NCBI RefSeq assembly: GCF_042662125.1 | Contig: NZ_JBHSXL010000009.1 | Location: 310,001-374,000 of the forward strand | DNA length: 64,000 bases | Reading direction: 5' to 3' | Source: Halopenitus salinus | GTDB lineage: Archaea; Halobacteriota; Halobacteria; Halobacteriales; Haloferacaceae | Shown here: in pieces, positions 59,864 through 64,000 of the stretch | Layout of the letters: every line of letters begins with the position of its first letter | Numbering within the stretch: position 1 is the stretch's first letter | Made by a program: the position numbers and the translations under genes | The notes under the pieces: generated by a model | The model's database searches: none | The model's input: only the letters and a program-made list of their open reading frames with translations | What the model was told of the DNA's origin: nothing

Positions 59864-61030
59864 TCACTCGTAGACGCGTCGACCCGTCTCGTTCGCCTCG
59901 ATGAACTCCCAGTCGTACTCGACGCCGAGGCCGGGGCCGTCGGGGAACCCGATCGTGCCGTCGTCGTCGATGCGGTCGAGCTGGTCGGTGTAGCCGTCGG
60001 CGTAGATGGGCGGCGTCGTGTTCGGCGTCTTCGGGCCGACGAGCGACATCTCGTAGTAGTTCGTGTTTCGGATGGCCGCCAGACACTGCCGCTGTGCGGG
60101 GCCGGGGGCGTGGAACTCGATGTCGAGGCCGAATCCCTCGGCCACGCGAGCGCGCTTTATCGCGCCGGTGATCCCGGCGTCGTACTCGGGATCCGCGCGG
60201 ACGAAGTCGGTCGCCTCGTTCGCGATGAAGTCCGTGAACGGTTCGACTCCGCGGACGTGCTCGGTCTGGAGGATGGGCGTATCGAGCTTCTGGCGGAGCT
60301 TCCGGTGGGCGTGTTGGGAGATGCCGCCGTCGCGATAGGGGTCCTCGTACCAGTAGAAGTCGTGTTCGTCACACGCCTTGCCGACCGCGAGCGCGTCGCC
60401 CCAGGTCTCGATCTGACAGGCCGGATCGCACATGAGGTCCATCTCGTCGCCGACGCGCTCGCCGACCGCGTGGATCGTCTCGATGGTGCGTTCGGTGTCG
60501 CGCCACTGGCCGCCCCACGGGTGGATCTTGAACCCTTGATACCCCATCTCGAGACACTCCTCGGCGAAGTCCGCGTACGCCTCCGGCGAGTCGAGCCCGC
60601 CGTTCATGTCGCCGAAGTAGGTGGAGGCGTACGCGGGGAGGCGCTCGCGATAGGTGCCGAGCAGCTCGTGGATCGCGGCGTCGTGATACTTGCCCGCGAA
60701 GTCCCAAAGCGCGATGTCGATCGGCCCCATGCCCATGCGGTCGTACTTCCGTAGCGCGCGCTTGATCTCCGACCAGTGCTTCTCGCGCTCGAGCGGGTTC
60801 TTCCCGATCAGGTAGTCCGCGACCATGTTCAACTCCGCCATCCCCGGCGAGTTCCCGCCCACGTACTCGCCCGTGATCCCCTCGTCGGTGTGTACCTGTA
60901 CGCCGAAGAGACGGCGCTCGAAGGTCGAGTCCGGCTCGTAGACCATGTGGAATCCGTCGGGGGTCGGTCCCTGCTCCTCGAGCTCGTAGGCGAACTCGAT
61001 CGAAACGATGTCCGTGATCGTTGGTGGCAT
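59864..61030 (-). CDS. mandelate racemase/muconate-lactonizing-enzyme family dehydratase
   Basis: 388 residues. Enolase-superfamily barrel with metal ligands D202 (MCDPACQ), E229 (WYEDPY) and E257 (QTEHVRG). The acid/base residues are K168-x-H170 (GFKIHPWGG, rather than KxK) and the D284/H307 dyad (RADPEYDAG and EFHAPG) of the mandelate racemase group. This suggests an acid-sugar dehydratase. The KxH motif separates it from the well-known glucarate and galactonate enzymes. It is first in a two-gene minus-strand unit with the PTE-like hydrolase, 137 nt apart. Confidence 0.88.
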   Translation of the reverse strand: MPPTITDIVSIEFAYELEEQGPTPDGFHMVYEPDSTFERRLFGVQVHTDEGITGEYVGGNSPGMAELNMVADYLIGKNPLEREKHWSEIKRALRKYDRMGMGPIDIALWDFAGKYHDAAIHELLGTYRERLPAYASTYFGDMNGGLDSPEAYADFAEECLEMGYQGFKIHPWGGQWRDTERTIETIHAVGERVGDEMDLMCDPACQIETWGDALAVGKACDEHDFYWYEDPYRDGGISQHAHRKLRQKLDTPILQTEHVRGVEPFTDFIANEATDFVRADPEYDAGITGAIKRARVAEGFGLDIEFHAPGPAQRQCLAAIRNTNYYEMSLVGPKTPNTTPPIYADGYTDQLDRIDDDGTIGFPDGPGLGVEYDWEFIEANETGRRVYE

Positions 61031-61141
61031 GCACCACTAGGTGTCGGGAGAACGGATAAGTGCTGGCCCGAAGGCAGCGATCACCGTTTCCGGACGACGC
61101 GCACGCCAACCTATAGGTGACCGCCGCGAGAACGATACGTC

Positions 61142-63553
61142 ATGTCCGATCGATTTCGCGCCTATCCCGTCGAGGAGCCGACCGACGGGGTGCGGATCCT
61201 TCACGTGGACGACGATCCCGCGTTCCTCGATCTGACGGCGACGTTCCTGCGCCGGGAGATCGAGGGCGTCTCCGTCGTGACCGAATCGAGCGTTCCGGCG
61301 GGACTCGAGCGTGTTCGATCGGAGTCGATCGACTGCGTGATCTCCGACTACGAGATGCCGGAACTGACCGGACTGGAGTTCCTCGAACGCGTTCGGGCGG
61401 TCGATCCGGACGTGCCGTTCATCCTGTTCACGGGGAAAGGATCGGAGGAGATCGCAAGCGAGGCCATCTCGGCGGGGGTGACCGACTACATCCAGAAGGG
61501 GGGCGGAAGCGACCAGTACGCGGTGCTCGCGAACCGGATCGAGAACGCCGTCGACCAGAGCCGGTCGCGGCGGGCACTCGAGGAGAGCCAGCGGCGGCTC
61601 TCACGGTTCATCGACCAGTCCCCGCTCGGTACGATCGTCTACGACGAGACGTTCACGATCCGGCGGGTGAACGAGGCGGCCGAGGAGATCACCGGGTACT
61701 CGGCCGCTGAGCTCGTCGGCGGCACCTGGCTGCCGATCGTCCCCGAGAAGCTACACCGCCACGTCGCCGAGGTGGAACGCAAGCTGCTCGACAACCGGGG
61801 CGGGTTCCAGAGCGTAAACGAGATCCGAACCCGGTCCGGCGAACGGCGGGTCTGCTCGTGGCACAACCGGGTGGTCACCGACGACGACGGGGAGGTCATC
61901 ACGATCGTCTCCCAGTTCGAGGACGTCACCGATCGGCGACGGCAACGACGCGAGCTCGAGGAGACGAACGCCGTCCTCTCGACGCTCTTCGACACGCTCC
62001 CCGTGGGCGTCCTCGCCGAGGACGCCGACCGCGAGGTGCTCGCGGCCAACCAGCGCGTCTTCGACCTCCTCGAGATTCCCGGCGAGCCGGCGGACGCGGC
62101 GGGAGCCGACTGCGTGGAGCTCGCGCGCGCGGCGAGCGAGGAGTTCGAGGATCCGGACCGGTTCCTCGATCGGATCGGGGACCTGATCGAAAAGCGACAG
62201 CCGGTCACGAACGAGGAGCTCGCGCTCGCGGACGGCCGCACGTTCTCGCGCAGTTACCGGCCGATCGACCTTCCGGAGGGGCAGGGCCACCTGTGGGTCT
62301 ATCAGGACGTGAGCGACCGCAAGCGCCGCGATCTCCGCCTCGAGGCGTTGAACGAGACGGCCCAGCGGCTGATGGGCGCCAGGGACCGGCGGGAGGTGGC
62401 GGAGGTCGGCGTCGAGGCAGCCCGCGACGTGCTCGGGTTGGAGGCCAACGCGATCCACCTGCGCGAGGAGGAGGTAGAGGAGAAGGAGGACGGAGAGGAG
62501 GGACCGGAGCTGGCGCCGGTCGCCTCGACGACGGCCGTCCGGGACCTCGTCGGGGACCTCCCGACCTTCACGGCAGGGGAGGGGATCGCCTGGCGCGCCT
62601 ACGAGACGGGCGAGGCGATCTCGATCGACGACGTGCGGGAGGACCCCGACGTCTACGCCGAGGGGACAGAGATGCGAAGCGAGGTCTACCTCCCGCTCGG
62701 CGAGTACGGCATACTCATCGCGGGATCGCCGGAGGTCGGCGCGTTCGACGACCGGGACGTCGTGCTCGGGGAGATCCTCGCGGGCAACGTGGTCACGGCC
62801 CTCGAGCAGGTCGAACGGACGGAGCGGTTGCGCGAGCGCGAGCGCGAGCTCACGCGTCAAAACGATCGCCTGGAGGAGTTCGCGAGCGTCGCCTCACACG
62901 ACCTTCGGAACCCGCTCAACGTCGCGAAGGGGCGACTGCACCTCGCGATGGAGGAAGCGGACGCGGCGGCACGGGACGACCTCGCCGACGTCGAGCGGGC
63001 GCTCGACCGGATGGAGGAGCTCATCGAGGACCTGCTCGCCCTGGCGCGCGAGGAGAACACCGAGACGGACGAGACGGCCGTCCCCCTCGACGACCTCGCG
63101 AGGGGCTGTTGGGACGACGTCGAGACCGACGGCGCGACGCTTCGCGTCGAGACCGACCGCCGGATCCGCGCCGACGAGGGGCGACTGCGCCAGATCCTCG
63201 AGAACCTCTTCGCTAACGCCGTCGAACACGGCTCGACGAGCCCTCCCTCGCAAACTCGCGAGGACGCCGTCGACCATGGTTCGACCGGAAGCGACGGCGT
63301 CCGAATAACCGTCGGGGAAACGGACGAGGAACCCGGGTTCTTCGTCGCCGACGACGGATCCGGTATCCCCGAACCCGAACGCGATCGGGTCTTCGAGTAC
63401 GGCTACTCCGGATCCGAGAGCGGGACGGGTTTCGGGCTCTCGATCGTCGATCAGGCCGCGGGGGCACACGGCTGGGACGTACGCGCGACCGCCTCGGAGA
63501 CGGGCGGCGCACGCTTCGAGATCACGGGCGTCGAGTTCGTGGACGAGGAGTGA
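61142..63553 (+). CDS. hybrid sensor histidine kinase (REC-PAS-PAS-GAF-HisKA-HATPase)
   Basis: 803 residues, no transmembrane helix, so soluble. REC domain (about 15-125) with the phospho-acceptor D69 in CVISDYEMPE, then PAS domains at about 145-270 and 280-395 (GYSAAELVGGTW), a GAF domain at about 405-555, the phosphorylated His in SVASHDLRNPLN (H586) and the ATPase with ENLFANAVEHG, DDGSGIPEPERDRVFEYGYSGSESGTGFGLSI. The N-terminal receiver plus kinase order (rather than a C-terminal receiver) is common in halophilic archaea. Its stimulus and output are unknown. Confidence 0.95.
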   Translation: MSDRFRAYPVEEPTDGVRILHVDDDPAFLDLTATFLRREIEGVSVVTESSVPAGLERVRSESIDCVISDYEMPELTGLEFLERVRAVDPDVPFILFTGKGSEEIASEAISAGVTDYIQKGGGSDQYAVLANRIENAVDQSRSRRALEESQRRLSRFIDQSPLGTIVYDETFTIRRVNEAAEEITGYSAAELVGGTWLPIVPEKLHRHVAEVERKLLDNRGGFQSVNEIRTRSGERRVCSWHNRVVTDDDGEVITIVSQFEDVTDRRRQRRELEETNAVLSTLFDTLPVGVLAEDADREVLAANQRVFDLLEIPGEPADAAGADCVELARAASEEFEDPDRFLDRIGDLIEKRQPVTNEELALADGRTFSRSYRPIDLPEGQGHLWVYQDVSDRKRRDLRLEALNETAQRLMGARDRREVAEVGVEAARDVLGLEANAIHLREEEVEEKEDGEEGPELAPVASTTAVRDLVGDLPTFTAGEGIAWRAYETGEAISIDDVREDPDVYAEGTEMRSEVYLPLGEYGILIAGSPEVGAFDDRDVVLGEILAGNVVTALEQVERTERLRERERELTRQNDRLEEFASVASHDLRNPLNVAKGRLHLAMEEADAAARDDLADVERALDRMEELIEDLLALAREENTETDETAVPLDDLARGCWDDVETDGATLRVETDRRIRADEGRLRQILENLFANAVEHGSTSPPSQTREDAVDHGSTGSDGVRITVGETDEEPGFFVADDGSGIPEPERDRVFEYGYSGSESGTGFGLSIVDQAAGAHGWDVRATASETGGARFEITGVEFVDEE

Positions 63554-63701
63554 GAAAACCACGAACGACGGCGGGAGAGGGCGGCAGTGAGGGCGGCGAG
63601 AACGGGGAGCCACGAGGGAGCGAGAATGTGAAACGGAGACGGCCGTGGCCGTCCGGGCGCGGACGCGCATCTTTTTGCACGACCCCCTCGAGCGTTCGTC
63701 C

Positions 63702-64000
63702 ATGAGCGCCGATCGGCCGGACGAGGAGGAGGACACCCTCGAGGACCACGGCCCGGAGGATCCGGACGTCGGTGACCTCCTCAGAAAGCTCGACGCGTTG
63801 GAGGAGACCGTCGACGACCCCCACGAGCGCCGAAAGGTCCAACAGACCATCTCGCTTGTCGAGCGGATGCCCGGGAGCACGGCGTTCAGCGAACACATCT
63901 ACAAGTACACCTCCCGGGACATGGCGGAGGCGCTCGTCGGGGGCGTCATCTTCGCGCTGCCGTTCCTCGTCGAGGACGGCGTCTTCCTCATCGCCGAGTG
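63702..64000 (+). CDS. DUF2391 family membrane protein, N-terminal part (runs off window)
   Basis: The first 99 codons: an acidic start MSADRPDEEEDTLEDHG, the block LLRKLDALEETVDDPHERRKVQQTISLVERMPGSTAFSEHIYKYTSRDMAEALVGG and the first transmembrane helix VIFALPFLVEDGVFLIAE. This matches the DUF2391/TIGR02587 family of archaeal and bacterial membrane proteins of unknown function. A TATA-like CATCTTTTTGC lies about 30 nt upstream. The rest lies beyond the window. Confidence 0.8.
   Translation, partial: MSADRPDEEEDTLEDHGPEDPDVGDLLRKLDALEETVDDPHERRKVQQTISLVERMPGSTAFSEHIYKYTSRDMAEALVGGVIFALPFLVEDGVFLIAE

Overview
The window is chromosomal DNA from an extremely halophilic archaeon, most likely a Halorubrum relative (the genus is an inference from style). 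The evidence is very high G+C, strongly acidic predicted proteins, GTG starts with GTGA/ATGA overlaps, leaderless promoters with TATA boxes about 25-30 nt before start codons, and archaeal genes such as ribosomal S8e, RPA, SUI1, MptA, ArcS, methenyl-H4MPT cyclohydrolase and Tfx.

Layout. 1-11.9 kb: end of malate dehydrogenase, UspA, cyclophilin, an amidohydrolase/deaminase, Tfx, a TRAM protein, NikR-like regulator, quinone-reductase-like MDR, MoaB with a histidine-rich tail, S8e, mch, a thiamine-binding protein and a hydrolase. 12-20 kb: YqeC, HAD phosphatase, thioredoxin, DUF106/adk pair, DUF63 membrane protein, an aldehyde:ferredoxin-oxidoreductase homologue without its Fe-S cysteines, and divergent MobA. 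20-34 kb: MDR, PHP and SDR enzymes, carA with a divergent Lrp regulator and a shared palindrome, an Idi-like Nudix protein, gpmI, the rpa3-rpap3 pair, SUI1, pyrC and a FAD oxidoreductase. 33.6-49.8 kb: mptA and arcS (both archaeosine pathway), DUF255 thioredoxin-like protein, XRE regulator, a second MDR, a secreted repeat protein, an ABC1 kinase, Hsp20, two overlapping moeA genes (the second fused to a substrate-binding domain), UspA and a lone Rieske protein. 49.8-51.5 kb: cmk and truB.

51.65-54.8 kb is a decayed mobile island beside tRNA-Pro(GGG). It holds a stop-interrupted tyrosine recombinase, an Orc1/Cdc6 fragment, an intact HicB next to a frameshifted HicA, two short unknown genes in AT-rich DNA, three copies of one repeat each lying upstream of a minus-strand ORF, and a candidate structured RNA with its own TATA box. 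This is the most unusual part of the window.

54.8-64 kb: an FNT transporter, then a catabolic-looking set (glycerate 2-kinase, enolase paralogue, PTE-family hydrolase, mandelate-racemase-type dehydratase), a hybrid sensor kinase and a partial DUF2391 protein.

Themes: molybdenum/tungsten cofactor genes are scattered through the window (moaB, yqeC, mobA, AOR homologue, moeA twice). Glycerate kinase plus the enolase paralogue could convert glycerate to PEP downstream of a sugar-acid route run by the PTE and dehydratase. All functional calls are read from the sequence without database searches.
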